Assembly (NCBI RefSeq): GCF_042477335.2
Contig: NC_091245.1
Span: 87,954,501 to 88,018,500, forward strand
Length of the DNA: 64,000 bases
DNA from: Ovis canadensis
Lineage: Eukaryota > Chordata > Mammalia > Artiodactyla > Bovidae
Reading direction: 5' to 3'
Part shown: in pieces, positions 13,340-37,702 of the stretch
Numbering within the stretch: the stretch's first letter is position 1
Layout: every line of letters begins with the position of its first letter
Notes under the pieces: generated by a model
What the model was told of the DNA's origin: nothing
Databases searched by the model: none
Seen by the model: only the letters and a program-made list of their open reading frames with translations
Made by a program: the position numbers and the translations under genes

Positions 13340-14903
13340 ATGTTTGTTGTGTGCTGTTTATGGAGGTGAGTATCAAAACACAGAATAGTTCTTTAGCATA
13401 GAACTTTTTGGTTTTCAGATCCACTTTAGATTTCATATTTTGTTTTCACCTAAATGACCATGTTTAGCTTAAATGGAGTGAGTCCAACCCAGTTAGAAGG
13501 TTATTATTGAGATCTGGTTTCACTAGAGAGAAAACTTGTGATATCTATAAATTGCTTTTGGCAGCACTGTCTTTATTTACAATGTGAAGGGGAATAACAC
13601 TCCAGGCGGTACTTCACCACAGAGAAGACAGAGCTTCTTGCTGTGAAGACAGCCAGTGGAGTTTACAGGCCTGGTGGAATCTGGCAGAGAAGCTGCATTT
13701 CGCAACAGCAGCTGTTGATACAGGTTCTCTTCTGCAAGTTATTCAGGGTTGGAGAGAAGACAAGGTTATCGTGCATCTGTGTGTATCTGAATCGTCTTAC
13801 TTGTAAGCACTGAGATTATCAAAATGCTGCAAGAATAGACAGTAACCCATTCATGTCACAGCCTGAGTTAACTTTTTACCCACTTCAAATATGGACCATA
13901 TTCATTATTTGAGAGTTGAGGTGCTGCAGTGATTAGTAAGCCACTTGCAGCAGTCTCATATTTTTAGATGGGAAAGATTTTGCTAAGCTTTAGGCTACCG
14001 ATGAGCTGTATTAATACAAGGTGGGATTATGACTGTTAGTTGTTAGGTTGCCAAAGAAATATATTTCTATCTTGACACGGCAGGCTTTCTCTCTGTTTTC
14101 TGTTTTAAAAACTGAGAAGGTTACTGCAGTTCCCTCCCCCACCCTTCCACCCCTAGGTAGGTGGTATCTAAGAATATATCGAGAACCTTTGGAAGGAAGA
14201 AGATGAACAGGGGAGGGAACTGTAACAGTCACTGCGGGAGAGTGGCTTCCAAACAGGCTGCCCGTAGCAGGAGCAGGGAAGCTGCTGTAGGAGGAGCTGC
14301 CTCTGCACAGCGTTGAATGGTGTTGATAACTGTGTGTTTTTTCTGCCACCAAAATAACTGCCTATTGGTTGAAAGTCATTACCTTGGTCCTGGATTAATC
14401 CCTTCAGTAAAGCTAGCTTTGCTGACTACAGAAGTCATGTGAACAGGCAGTGGGAAATCCTATCTAGAAGGGCAGATGCTGACTAGTGGCCACTTCAGTA
14501 AGTGGGTTTGTTTGGGTTTGGAAAGGCAATCGTGTTTTTGACATTTAAGTTATTTAAAGTTTTAGCACCTAAACTGAAAAAGCTGTTTCTTCAGATGCTT
14601 AAAGGTGCTTGTTAATTAAGTTCAGGTGTAGTATATGTAGTTCCGCTTGAGTCTTTATTTTTGAAATTTGATTGGTTTGATCTTATAGAAGAAAGAAATT
14701 TGAAAGCCTCACCCACCCCACAAATAATTATTGAATGCTTTCTATGTGCAAGACCCTGGGCTAGGTGCCAAGAATGTAGCTCTCTTTCCCTTCCTCGCCT
14801 TTAGGATCTGTCCTTACACTTAAAAAAAATACAAAGTTTGGACTCTGCCTCCTCTCTGTTTCACAAAATAACCTAAAGAAAACCCACAAAATTGAATACC
14901 TAT
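13340..14903. other. AHCYL1 intron 1 segment; possible L2/MIR trace
   Basis: Mostly unique. The stretch 14706-14780 (attgaatgctttctatgtgc, then a 'ctaggtgcc' motif) resembles an L2/MIR fragment. No exon seen. Confidence 0.45.
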
Positions 14904-15460
14904 GACATCAGTATTATTGTTCAGTTGCTCAGTCGTGTCCAACTCTTTGCAACTCCATGGACTGCAGCACACCGGTCTTCCCTGTTCTTCACCATCTCCC
15001 AGAGTACACTCAAACTCATGTCCGTTGAGTCCGTGATGCCATCCAACCATCTCATCCTCTGTCGTCCCCTTCTCCTGCCTTCAATCTTTTCCAGCATCAA
15101 GGTCTTTTCCAATGAGTTGGCTTTCACATCAGGTGGCCAAAGTATTGGAGCTTCAGCTTCAGCATTAGTCCTTTCAATGAATATTCAGGATTGATTTCCT
15201 TTAGGATTGACTGATTTGATCTCCTTGCAATCCAAAGGATTCTGAAGTCTTCTTCAACACCACAGTTCAAAAGCATCAGTTCTTCGGCACAGCCTTCTTT
15301 ATGGCCCAACTCTCACATCCATACATGACTACTGGAAAAACCATAGCTTTGACTACGGACCTTTGTTGGCAAAGTAACGTCAGCATGGTTTTTCCAGTAG
15401 CCATGTATGGATGTGAGAGTTCGACCGTAAAGAAGGCTGAATGCCAAAGACATCAGTATT
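14904..15460 (-). mobile_element. Truncated BovB with terminal inverted segment
   Basis: Antisense 3' end of BovB (14916 to about 15384), followed at once by a sense-oriented piece (15385-15448) that repeats, inverted, the region 15281-15344. The 12-bp duplication gacatcagtatt occurs at 14904-14915 and 15449-15460, so the whole compound structure arrived in one integration. Confidence 0.9.
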
Positions 15461-16764
15461 CTCTGCTTTGATTCTCGGTATAAAAACACGAATCTCGATT
15501 CTCTTGATTCCCGCTTCCTTCCTTTTTCCTCCTAATTCAGTAATCGCCTTGTTCGTGTTTAGCTGCACATTTAAGCCTGACTCTTACACTGACGCCAGAT
15601 GCTGCCCTAGCTGGAGGGTACGTGTGGCAGGAGGGGAACCTTCAGCAGAGGTAAATAATGGACAGTGTACTAACGCTGGCTTCAAAATGCCTATAACCAG
15701 GCTGCCAGCATTATGGAGAGATTTTCATCTGTAATAGGTTACATTTCCAGTTGTTTGCTGAAAACAGCTTATTGAATTCTCCGTGGGAACCTTTTCAGAT
15801 TTAGTCAGATTGTGAGGAGAAGCTTGATTCAAGTTCTCAAACTTGAATTGTTTCTCAATTCAGAATCTCAGGTTCTATTTTTCAGCTGAGGTTGAGGTTT
15901 ATTTTACATTTCAAAGAAAGGGTTTATCAGTTTGAACTGGAATTCAGGAAGGTCTAAAACCCTTAATAGAGTGTTTTCCTACACTTTAGAAACACTCATG
16001 AATTTATCTATAAATAATTTTAATTGTAAGCTATTTGCCATTTATTAAAGCCAGTCATTCCAAGTATCCTTTCAACAGTTATCTTGTTCTGCTTTATTTC
16101 ATTTAAGAAAGTTTTAAACACAGAGTTTAACGAGTTATTATTTTCTCCTTCCTTCAAATCAGTTGGAATTTATTATGGTGTGTGTTTTTGAATTTTTATT
16201 AGGATATTCTCATATTTCACTGGATATAGCAGGCTCTGGTGTTATTCCATTGCCTTTGTAAAGGATAGGTATATGACTGGACTCTGGCTATTGGCACCCC
16301 CATGCCCATCACCACTTAAGGCATCTCTTCATAATCTTTTCAAGTAACAAAACCATTGCTAACTTCAGGATAAGATATGCTACAAGAGAATATTCTGAAA
16401 TAAAGAAAAAACAAGAAGCCGCCCTAGGAGATTATGCCTGCTTTTTGATAGAGTTGTGAACAAGGGGGTAAAGAGTTGAATGTGTCAAGGTTATAAGAGG
16501 AAAGAAAACTTTGTGGAATGTGAGAAAGAAGACCTGTAAAATTAGACAAATGCTGAACGAAGTTGGATCTTAAGCTTTCTCTCTCTGCTCCCCTTCTCCC
16601 TCCGCCACCACCAACCACACCCCCCCCCCACCCCACCCCACCCCCCCGGCCAGTTCTGCTGAAACCTTTGAGAAGAGATACTAGTTGGCATTTTGGGAGG
16701 AGTCAGATAATAGCTTCTGCCACCCTCATTTCTGGTGGAAGAATTGCTGATTTAGTAGGAGCCA
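15461..16764. other. AHCYL1 intron 1 segment; C-rich simple repeat
   Basis: Unique sequence apart from a C-rich low-complexity run at 16617-16648 (runs of 4-9 C separated by single A), which is G-quadruplex-capable on the minus strand. Confidence 0.6.
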
Positions 16765-16777
16765 CATGATATCATTA

Positions 16778-17087
16778 GGGCTTCCTTGATAGCTCAGTTG
16801 GTAAAGAATCTGCCTGCAATGCAGGAGACCCTGGTTCGATTCCTGGGTCAGGAAGAACCGCTGGAGAAGGAATAGGCTACCCACTCCAATATTCTTGGGT
16901 TTCCCTTGTGGCTCAGCTGGTAAAGAATCCGCCTGCAGTACAGAAGACCCGGGTTCAATCCTTTGGTTGGGAAGATCCCCTGGAGAAGGGAAAGGCTACC
17001 CACTCCAGTATTCTGGCCTGGAGAATTCCATGGACTGTAGTCCATGGAGTCGCAGACTCGGACATGACTGAGCCACTTTCACTTTCA
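16778..17087 (+). repeat. Compound head-to-tail Bov-tA SINE
   Basis: Two tRNA-derived heads occur: ggcttccttgatagctcagt at 16779 and gtttcccttgtggctcagct at about 16899, the first with a truncated A unit and the second with a full one. A single 13-bp duplication with one mismatch (catgatatcatta at 16765, catgataacatta at 17088) encloses both. The unit ends about 105 bp upstream of AHCYL1 exon 2. Confidence 0.88.
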
Positions 17088-17149
17088 CATGATAACATTA
17101 ACTTTTAGAGGAGACACTGTATGGCCTTTAAAAATGAAACATTTCATAG

Positions 17150-30376
<13,227 letters not shown>

Positions 30377-32440
30377 TGGACCATATTACCAAGGACCAGA
30401 ACACATGAACCACACAATTCTAAAAGAAATATTTTTTAAGATAACTTTTATTTTCTTCTTAATCCTTTCCTTTTGATTTTTTTTTCCTATAATTTCTTTC
30501 TTGTTTTTTTGTTTTTTTTTTTTCATCTCATTATCCAAGTTCTACAGACCACACAGGAACTTGCTTCATGGCTCTTTAGATGAAACTGAGATTAAAGGTT
30601 TCTCACCCTAGTCACTAAAGAAGGATTTTACTCTCCCAGCCCAGAAAGGTGATCCTTTCTTTTCCATTTCTGGGGACTTAATAGTCTTAATTGGGTACCT
30701 TATTAACAGGAGACGCTAAGGTACCGTCTGTGTGGAACAATCTGCAATGTCTAAATTGCCTTAAAAGAGCCCATTTCTCAGCTGCTGGAATCAGTGCTCT
30801 TTCACTTCTTCAGAGGAGCAGGGATGGTACCTACCAGGCAGGTAGGTTAGATGTAGGTGGTGCATGTTAATTTCCCCTAGATATTCCAAGCCCTGTTTCC
30901 TGTGTAAAGGTGGTATGTTTGGTTCAGAGATGTATACTAGTGAGTGTTGCTTGTTAAGATCCAGTAGGCCCACTTGGATTTAGTACAGCCCTTCCTCCAC
31001 TTCCCACCAGACCCTCTCATTTTCCAGGTTTTTAACCAGACTGTTCTGTTAAGTTGAATTTTGTCCCCTAGCATTTATTTCTGTTTTTGTTTTAGGGTTT
31101 TTTATTTGTTTTTTAAGTAAGAAAAACGTTTAGTCTTAATATTGAGGAGCTGCTTGAGTGATTAGTTGTTATCAGTTTATCTTTTGAACCTTTGGAGCTA
31201 AAAGTGCAGAGTTGAGTCTAGAGAAATGCTGATTTCAAATTCTGATAATCCCAGTTTCTAGCCCATAGTTCCTAGCATCAATGAACTGTGGCCATAATAG
31301 CGGATTTTATCAGCTCTGCCCATCAGCTTGTGCTGGAAGCAAATTTCTTGAGTCATTAGTCAGTATATAGCACTGAACTCTCTTTAAGAGCAAATTTCTG
31401 ATCAGCTGTGCTTCTGCAATTTAAAATATTTAAAGGGAGGTAGGTGTGGATGGGAGGAGGAAGGCTAAATTGGGCCAGGGTGAGGGAAATCAGCTCTGTT
31501 TAACTTGTCTGGGACATTAGGCCCCATATAACTTAGGTTTTACAGAAGCAGTACCACTTTTGATTTACACATGACACAGAAAGTGTGTGAACTGAGACCT
31601 CAAAGGGCAGTTTGTGCCTAGAGTAATCGGTATGTCCTGGCTCACGCTCTGTAAGAATCCCCAGAAAGGCTCTCTTAGAGATCAGAGAGATGATATATTC
31701 CCCTGCCATGAACCCTGCTTACCAGCATTTCTGCATGGTCAGACGAGCTTTATGCTCATGAGCTTTAAATGCATAATTATCTAGGATTCTAAATCCTCAA
31801 CTTGTTCTAGCTTGTGATCCTTCAAAGTTGGGTCAGGCATTAGTGCTAGATACTAGAAATTTTCATTTCCCTGTTGTTATTGATCAGCGGGACAGGCAGT
31901 AATTAAAAACAGAAATATAAAAAAGGAAAGCTTCCACCCTGTGACTTCCTATCAGGGGACAGTGATCTTGCCAAAAATTTTTTCCCTTTTTTCTCCCTAC
32001 CCTGCCCCTTCCCACTCCTTGCCAATGCAACCATGCTTTCTTCTCTGTAGATGCTAACAGTTCAAGCCCTTTTCCCAGGGCATTTAACCAGCCAATCAGA
32101 ACAGCACATCCTTTAGGGGAGATAACCTGGCCAACAGTGGTATCCATCATGTCAGCTCTGCTAGAGGGAAGGGGCTCAGGTCCTGCTACCCTCTGGCCTG
32201 CCCCCTGCTCCCATATCTTTTACTGTGTCCATAGGAATACTCGATAAGGGCTCCGTCTCTGTCAAGCCATGTAACAAAGGACACTGTGGGAAAATGTCTG
32301 GCATCAGAGGGAGCATGTGGAGAGCAACTTAGGAGGAACAAGTTTATTTTGTATTGAATGATTTTTAATGAATGCAATATTAATCCTTGCAGATGAGCAA
32401 TAATCATTAAAGTCAATTAAAATGATAAGACCTTATTGGA
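30377..32440 (+). other. AHCYL1: AHCYL1 3'UTR
   Basis: About 2.06 kb of non-coding terminal exon without recognised interspersed repeats. It contains long T tracts near 30470-30525 and no canonical AATAAA before its end. A TGCAATA heptamer about 35 nt before the poly(A) signals is a 7mer-A1 match to the miR-25/92 seed (inference from motif only). The end point is inferred from the downstream hexamers. Confidence 0.8.
32406..32421 (+). promoter_or_regulatory. AHCYL1 poly(A) signals, two ATTAAA
   Basis: Two ATTAAA hexamers (32406-32411 and 32416-32421) lie 10 nt apart at the end of the 3'UTR. No AATAAA occurs nearby. Cleavage is expected around 32432-32445. Confidence 0.7.
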
Positions 32441-34349
32441 ATCCTGTGTCATTCTTGTTTGAACAACACCTTCATTTAGAATCTGTTTTCCAAGATGGGA
32501 CAAGTCATTGGTCAGTTAGCAATATCTGAGAGATTTTTTAGGACCTAGTATGTAGAGGAAGAGGCTAGATGCAGAGTTCCTCAGTAATATCTTAAATTTT
32601 GTGTCTGCTCTGTGCCCAGCATTGGGCCTACACACTTTCACTTTAACTTCGTTCCTGCAACTTGCTGCCTAAAATTCAGGCTGCCTCAGGTACACAGTCC
32701 CCTTCATAAGACCCTGTACCTAATTCTTAAAAAACGCCTCCAAAGTTATGTAAGCTTTAGCCCATCCCCACCCCACACCATACCTGTATCCATCGCTGAA
32801 GTAGTCTCCATATTTTCTGATTTAACAGTGTATCTGTTAATATTGTTCAAAATAACACCCTTTCTATTTTATTAAACTGATCCCAAACAATGTTGATTTT
32901 GCAGTGCAGATTGGTAAAATGAATGTTTTTAGTTCTGCAAGGTTTTATCCATGCAAATAAATCCAAATATAAACTTCACGTTGCCTAGAGTTAAGTTTTT
33001 AAAAAACTGTTTCTGAATCTGTTTGATAACTTTATAAAAAGTTTATCTATTATGGGAAAATATTTGAAAATTAAGTATTTGAATATAAAGAATTTAAATG
33101 AACTTGACTGTGCAGTTTTATAAAATTAATTCTTCAAAGTGTCTTTTATTGCTTTCCATGCACTAGGATCTGTTTTAGATATTTGGGATACAAATGAAAA
33201 TGAGGATCTCTTCCTTTACCTGCAGTTCAACATTAGGTAGCGCTGCTATCCAAATGGGTTCCCAGCCTGGGATGTGTGGGTGAGAGCTGGGATGTGGCCT
33301 AGTGCTGGGAGCCTCCCTACACTTGGATGGGGAGGACATCCATGCAGGAAAGGGTTGGCAATGTTGGATTGTGTAGGAACAGGGAACTTGATTAAACCAG
33401 AAGAAATACTAAGGCTAATGAAAGCCAGCTCTCTGATTTTTAGAGGAGTTGTTAGAAAGGGAAGAGACGAGAACAAACTCTAGTGTTGAGTTTGAATAGG
33501 AGCTACAGGGTTTTGGTGTGAACTCATGAATTTCAACATAAAGAAATAGGGGAATGGATTATGTACAAACGCTCCCTGGCTCTGTCTACTAAGTGAGCCT
33601 TGGAGCAGCAGTCCCCCTCTTCCCCCAGTGCAGTGCATGCTCCTAGCATCCAGATTCAAGCTCTACATTCTCCACTTAAAGGAGTGAGGACTCTGGAGAA
33701 ATGGCTGATTCTATGGCTGTGCAGAAGTACATGAAGAGCAGGAAAGCAAGGAAGTACTCGAAAAATGATTGCATATCAAAAGGACACAGAAAACGATCTT
33801 TAAAGGACTTACACTGGGCAAATCTGGAAAAATCTGAGCATCCAAGTAATGGTTTATAAAGCACTGAACAGAAGAGGAAACTGTATACTGATATAAATGA
33901 ATCAGTTTAATAATAAAGAATGAGATATATAAGTAATTTCAGAGCACTTCTCTGTAAAATGCTGCTTAACACATTATTGACCAGAGATATTAATATGCCT
34001 TTTGTTACCTGAATGTTATTGGCCAGAGATGACATCAATAGGTTTTTAGAGAGTGACACAATTAACATTACCATGCAAAGTTGTTAGAGCTTGGAATTGA
34101 TCAAGGGTTCATTATACAACTTAACAATTGTCATTATTATTCATATTTTGCTTCATTAGGTTTTTGTTCCAACCTTGTGTATATTATTAACACAAAATTA
34201 TTATTGTAAAATTTTCAAAAGTGAGGCATCATGAACTTTTGAGTGAAGAATTTTTCAGTGAATTTCATGCAGTTTCTTTCTCTGATTGTCCGAGCAGTAT
34301 ATATACTAGTGTCTCAGAAGATGGTAGTTCTTCAGAATCTAGTTCTGAT
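32441..34349. other. Intergenic spacer, proximal part
   Basis: AT-rich. There is a possible L2 trace near 33150-33220 and decayed repeat-like sequence at 33680-33880. At 34000-34350 two similar motifs (attgaccagagat at about 33978, attggccagagat at about 34019) precede a serine-rich open frame discussed under findings. No gene is supported. Confidence 0.4.
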
Positions 34350-34360
34350 TCAGACAGTCC

Positions 34361-34489
34361 TGCTGCTGCTGCCAAGTCGCGTCAGTCGTGTCCGACTCTG
34401 CGACCCCATAGACAGCAGCCCAACAGGCTCCTCCATCCATGGGATTCCCCAGGCAAGAATACTGGAGTGGGGTGCCATTGCCTTCTCCG
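34361..34489 (-). repeat. Bov-A SINE monomer with target-site duplication
   Basis: Antisense A unit preceded by a (TGC)n tail. The 11-bp duplication tcagacagtcc lies at 34350-34360 and 34490-34500, so the insertion split the sequence cleanly. Confidence 0.92.
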
Positions 34490-34721
34490 TCAGACAGTCC
34501 AGGCGGGGTTCAAATTTCAGTGTCCATAAATGAAGTTTTGAACACAAACCATACTCATTAGTTTGTGTAATGTCTGTGACTACTTTCATTCACAATGGCA
34601 GAGTTGAAGAAGCACAACCAAATGGCCCACTAAGTCCGAAATAGTCCTCAATGTAAAGACTTTGCTGACCCTAGGCATAAAGGTTATGTTAGGGATAAAG
34701 GAAAAGATGTGTCTGAAGGCA

Positions 34722-34949
34722 GTTACTGCTGCTTCTAAGTCGCTTCAGTCGTGTCCGACTCTCTATGACCCTGTGGACTGTAGCCCACCAGCTCCTCAGT
34801 GCGTGGGATTTTCCAGGCAAGCATACTGGGGAGGATTGCCATGCCCTCCTCCAGGGGCTCTTCCTGACCCAGGAGTCGAACTTCCATCTCTTCTGTCTCC
34901 TGCATTGGCAAGCAAGTTTTTTTACCACTAGCACCACCTGGGAAGCTCC
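34722..34949 (-). repeat. Bov-tA SINE with target-site duplication
   Basis: Antisense Bov-tA from the tgctgcttctaagtcgcttc tail to a diverged tRNA head (agcaccacctgggaagctcc). The 9-bp duplication ctgaaggca is at 34713 and 34950. Confidence 0.88.
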
Positions 34950-35337
34950 CTGAAGGCATTTGACTTGCGTTCTATTAGGTAAGAAGAGGAAGTCTCTGTG
35001 ATAGCAGAAAAAGAATGAAAGCATCAGAAGATAGCATTAAAACATCTACATTACCATATGTAAAATTAGATAGCCAGTGGAAATTTGCTGTATGATGCAG
35101 AGAGCTCAAATCCAGTGCTCTATGACAACCTAGAGGAGCAGGATGGTGTGGGAGGTGGGAAGGAGGTTCAAGAGGGAGGGGACATAAACATATACCTGTA
35201 GGTGATTTATGTAGATAGATGAATGGGAGAAATCAACACCATATTGTAAAGCAATTCTCCAATTAAAAAAGAATACACATTTAAATATACATGACATTCT
35301 AAAAAAAAGAAACTATCAAAGAGTATTCTAGTCTTAA

Positions 35338-35550
35338 GTGCATGCATGCTAAGTTGCTTCAGTCGTGTCTGATTCTTTGTGACCCTATGGACTGTAGCCC
35401 ACCAGGCTTCTCTGTCCATGGGATTCTCCCGGCAAGAATACTGGAGTAGGTTGCCATTCCCTTCTCCAGGGTTTCTTTCTGACCCAGGGATTGAACCCCT
35501 GTCTCCTGCATGGGCAGGCTGATTCTTTACCACTGAGGCACCATGGATTA
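35338..35550 (-). repeat. Bov-tA SINE, antisense
   Basis: Starts with a gcatgcatgctaagttgctt tail and ends near the degenerate head ccactgaggcaccatgga. Flanking duplications were not identified. Confidence 0.85.
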
Positions 35551-35561
35551 ACTGCTTTTTT

Positions 35562-35602
35562 CTTCCCTGGTGGTTCAGACAGTAAAGAATCTGGGATCAG
35601 GA
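35562..35602 (+). repeat. Bov-tA head fragment
   Basis: Only the start of the tRNA-derived head is present (cttccctggtggttcagaca, then taaagaatct); the element breaks off at once. Confidence 0.55.
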
Positions 35603-35642
35603 AGTCTCAGCAAACCAATAAAGCAATTCTAAAGTATTTTAA

Positions 35643-35757
35643 GGGATTTCACTGGCTGTCCAATGGTTAAGACTGCACTGCCAATGCAAGGGAGCAGGGG
35701 TTTGATCCCTGGCTGGGGAACTAAGATCCCACATAACCACATGGCCGAAAGATAATA
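35643..35757 (+). repeat. CHR-type tRNA-derived SINE
   Basis: Begins gggatttcactggctgtcca and ends cataaccacatggccgaaag, the usual short CHR form. Confidence 0.8.
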
Positions 35758-35759
35758 AT

Positions 35760-36138
35760 TTTTGAATTATTAAAAATTTTGTGACTCCAATATAGAGTGT
35801 GTGATCAATTTAAACTTAGTAATCAATTTTAAGTTGCAATCAATTTTTTGTATATATGCAGTATTGGAAGTTACACAATTGGAACTTTTAATAATGGTGT
35901 TTTGTTTATTTTATTGTTTTTGTTTGTTCTCCACTGCAACCACCAGATGGCGAATTTTCTCACATTGTCTGGTTGTTGCACAGGGTCTCTGGCCAACAAA
36001 GGATAATAGGTTCACAATTCCTTCTCTGAAACTCCTGTGTTTTAAAATTGAGAATATTTCAAATTTTTAGGAAATACACAAATATATAATTTATGATGTT
36101 ATAATTCTTATGGGGATGTGGAGCAGCATTCCATAGAC
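35760..36138. other. Intergenic; nothing recognised
   Basis: AT-rich sequence with no repeat or exon that I can name. Confidence 0.45.
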
Positions 36139-36326
36139 CAGTTCAGTTGCTCAGTCGTGTCCGACTCTGCAGCCCCATGGACTGCAGCACGCTAGGCCTC
36201 CCTGTCCAACACCAACTCCCAGAGCTTACTCAAACTCATGTCCATTGAGTCGGTGATGCCTTCCAACCAACTCATCCTCTGTCGTCCCCTTCTCCTGCCT
36301 TCAATCTTTCCCAGCATCAGGGTCTC
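36139..36326 (-). mobile_element. BovB LINE 3' end fragment
   Basis: Antisense BovB tail, from gttcagttgctcagtcgtgt through aactcatgtccattgagtcg to cttcaatctttcccagcatc. It is cut off where LTR-like sequence begins. Confidence 0.85.
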
Positions 36327-36339
36327 CCCTCCCCAAATC

Positions 36340-36800
36340 AAGCCTCCAGAAAAGACCACAAACTTGGCCAATAGCTTTACTATAACTTCAGGAGAGACCT
36401 TGACAGACTCTCCACTTGACCAAACTCTAGTCAGGGTCCTCCGACCTTTCTTCTTGACTAGGCCTTGACCTTGGCCCCGTCTTGCATAGCTCAGTTGTAA
36501 CAAGGATCCAGCTAGGTCACTTTAGCAAGAATCCCTTCACCCTTGCTATCTGATCATATTCCCCATCCCGTACCCATGCTATCTGATCACCCTAGCCTGT
36601 CTTCAGCAAGAATTCTCCTACCCTTGATGTCTCCTCTGAGTAACTTTTCTCCCACTGACCCCTTCATTCCACTTGTTGGCTACAAATTCCCAGCTGTCTT
36701 CGTCATACTTGGAGTTGAGCCCAACCTCTCTTGCCTATTCCAGTAGCATGGACACCTATCACAGTTGTCCTGAATAAAGTCTTTACATTTTAACAAATGT
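36340..36800 (+). mobile_element. Probable endogenous retroviral LTR fragment
   Basis: About 460 bp with long-terminal-repeat style: C/T-rich, repeated 'ctatctgatca' motifs near 36547 and 36580, and an AATAAA at about 36774 followed by gtctttac. No retroviral coding sequence is present nearby. The family is unnamed and the boundaries are approximate. It could alternatively be other dispersed repeat sequence. Confidence 0.5.
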
Positions 36801-36814
36801 CAAGAATAACAACC

Positions 36815-36892
36815 TTGAGCTGGAGGCACCCGGCTAAGCCATCCCCAGACTCTTGACCCATAGAAACTATGAGATAATAAATGGGTTTGTTG
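36815..36892 (+). repeat. LTR-like tail fragment
   Basis: Contains agaaactatgagataataaa followed by tgggtttgttg, a sequence style seen at the 3' end of old mammalian LTRs. Assignment is tentative. Confidence 0.35.
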
Positions 36893-36904
36893 TTGCTGTT
36901 GTCT

Positions 36905-37082
36905 GCTGTGTTTTTGTTGGCTGCATCAGGTCTTGGTTGCAGTGAATGGGCTTAGTAGTTGCAGCTTGTGGGCTTAGTTGTCCCTTGGCATATAGAATCT
37001 CAGTTCCCCGACCAGAGATTATTGAACCCGCATCCCCTGAATTGGAAGGCAGACTGAAACCACTGGACCACCAGGAAAGTTG
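36905..37082 (-). repeat. CHR-type SINE, antisense
   Basis: Antisense copy recognised from ggctgcatcaggtcttggtt, tcagttccccgaccagagat and the head accactggaccaccaggaaa. Confidence 0.8.
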
Positions 37083-37084
37083 TT

Positions 37085-37515
37085 TGCCGTGGCGGTCTGA
37101 ACACAGGTTGGAAAAGAATTTCCAGACACAATGCAGAATGAGAGGAGAATAGAGTTTATTAGAGTGGGTGATGCTGTTACAGCAATGGGCTAGCTCAAGG
37201 GAGAGCTGATGTTTTTCGTGGGCTAGTAGCCAATTTTCATAGCCTCAAGAGAAAATTCCTGCTGGAGGGGTGGCATTAGATGATTCGTTAGGGTGCTATG
37301 TAGGGTGAGTACTGGGGTGGGTGTTTTTGACTAATGGGTCAAGAAGCTGGCTAGTGATGATGAGGGGGGCTTTTGGCAATGGTTACAAAGGGGATTAGTC
37401 AATTTCAGAGATGACCTTGGTTCTGGGCTCCATATCTATGTCTTTGGCACAAAGCCTCACACCTGTGGCCTTGGGATAGGACTCCACACTTGTTTTAATC
37501 CTCTGTCAGAGTAAT
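37085..37515 (-). mobile_element. Probable endogenous retroviral LTR fragment, antisense
   Basis: LTR-like sequence in minus orientation: gaatagagtttattagagtg reads on the minus strand as an AATAAA context, with G-rich body sequence to the right. No viral genes accompany it. Boundaries and family are uncertain. Confidence 0.4.
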
Positions 37516-37702
37516 TTGCTACACAGAACTAGAAACTAATGTGTGGTGTATCCTGGATACTGTGATGCTGATGCACTGCTCAAAATCCCCCTCCAGGACT
37601 GCGGCTCTTATTCTTCTACTGCCAGGAAAGCTGGCTGCTGGTGGTTCATAAATGTATGAATGTGAAGCACCTTGCCCAGTATCTGACACCCTATAGACAC
37701 AC

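Noticed and set aside
16778-16900. tRNA-like sequence as a functional tRNA gene
   Set aside because: It is the tRNA-derived head of a SINE, joined to an A unit and without a proper acceptor-stem end. The same holds for the other SINE heads in the window.
36340-37515. Complete endogenous retrovirus
   Set aside because: The LTR-like blocks are opposed and no gag, pol or env sequence lies between or beside them.
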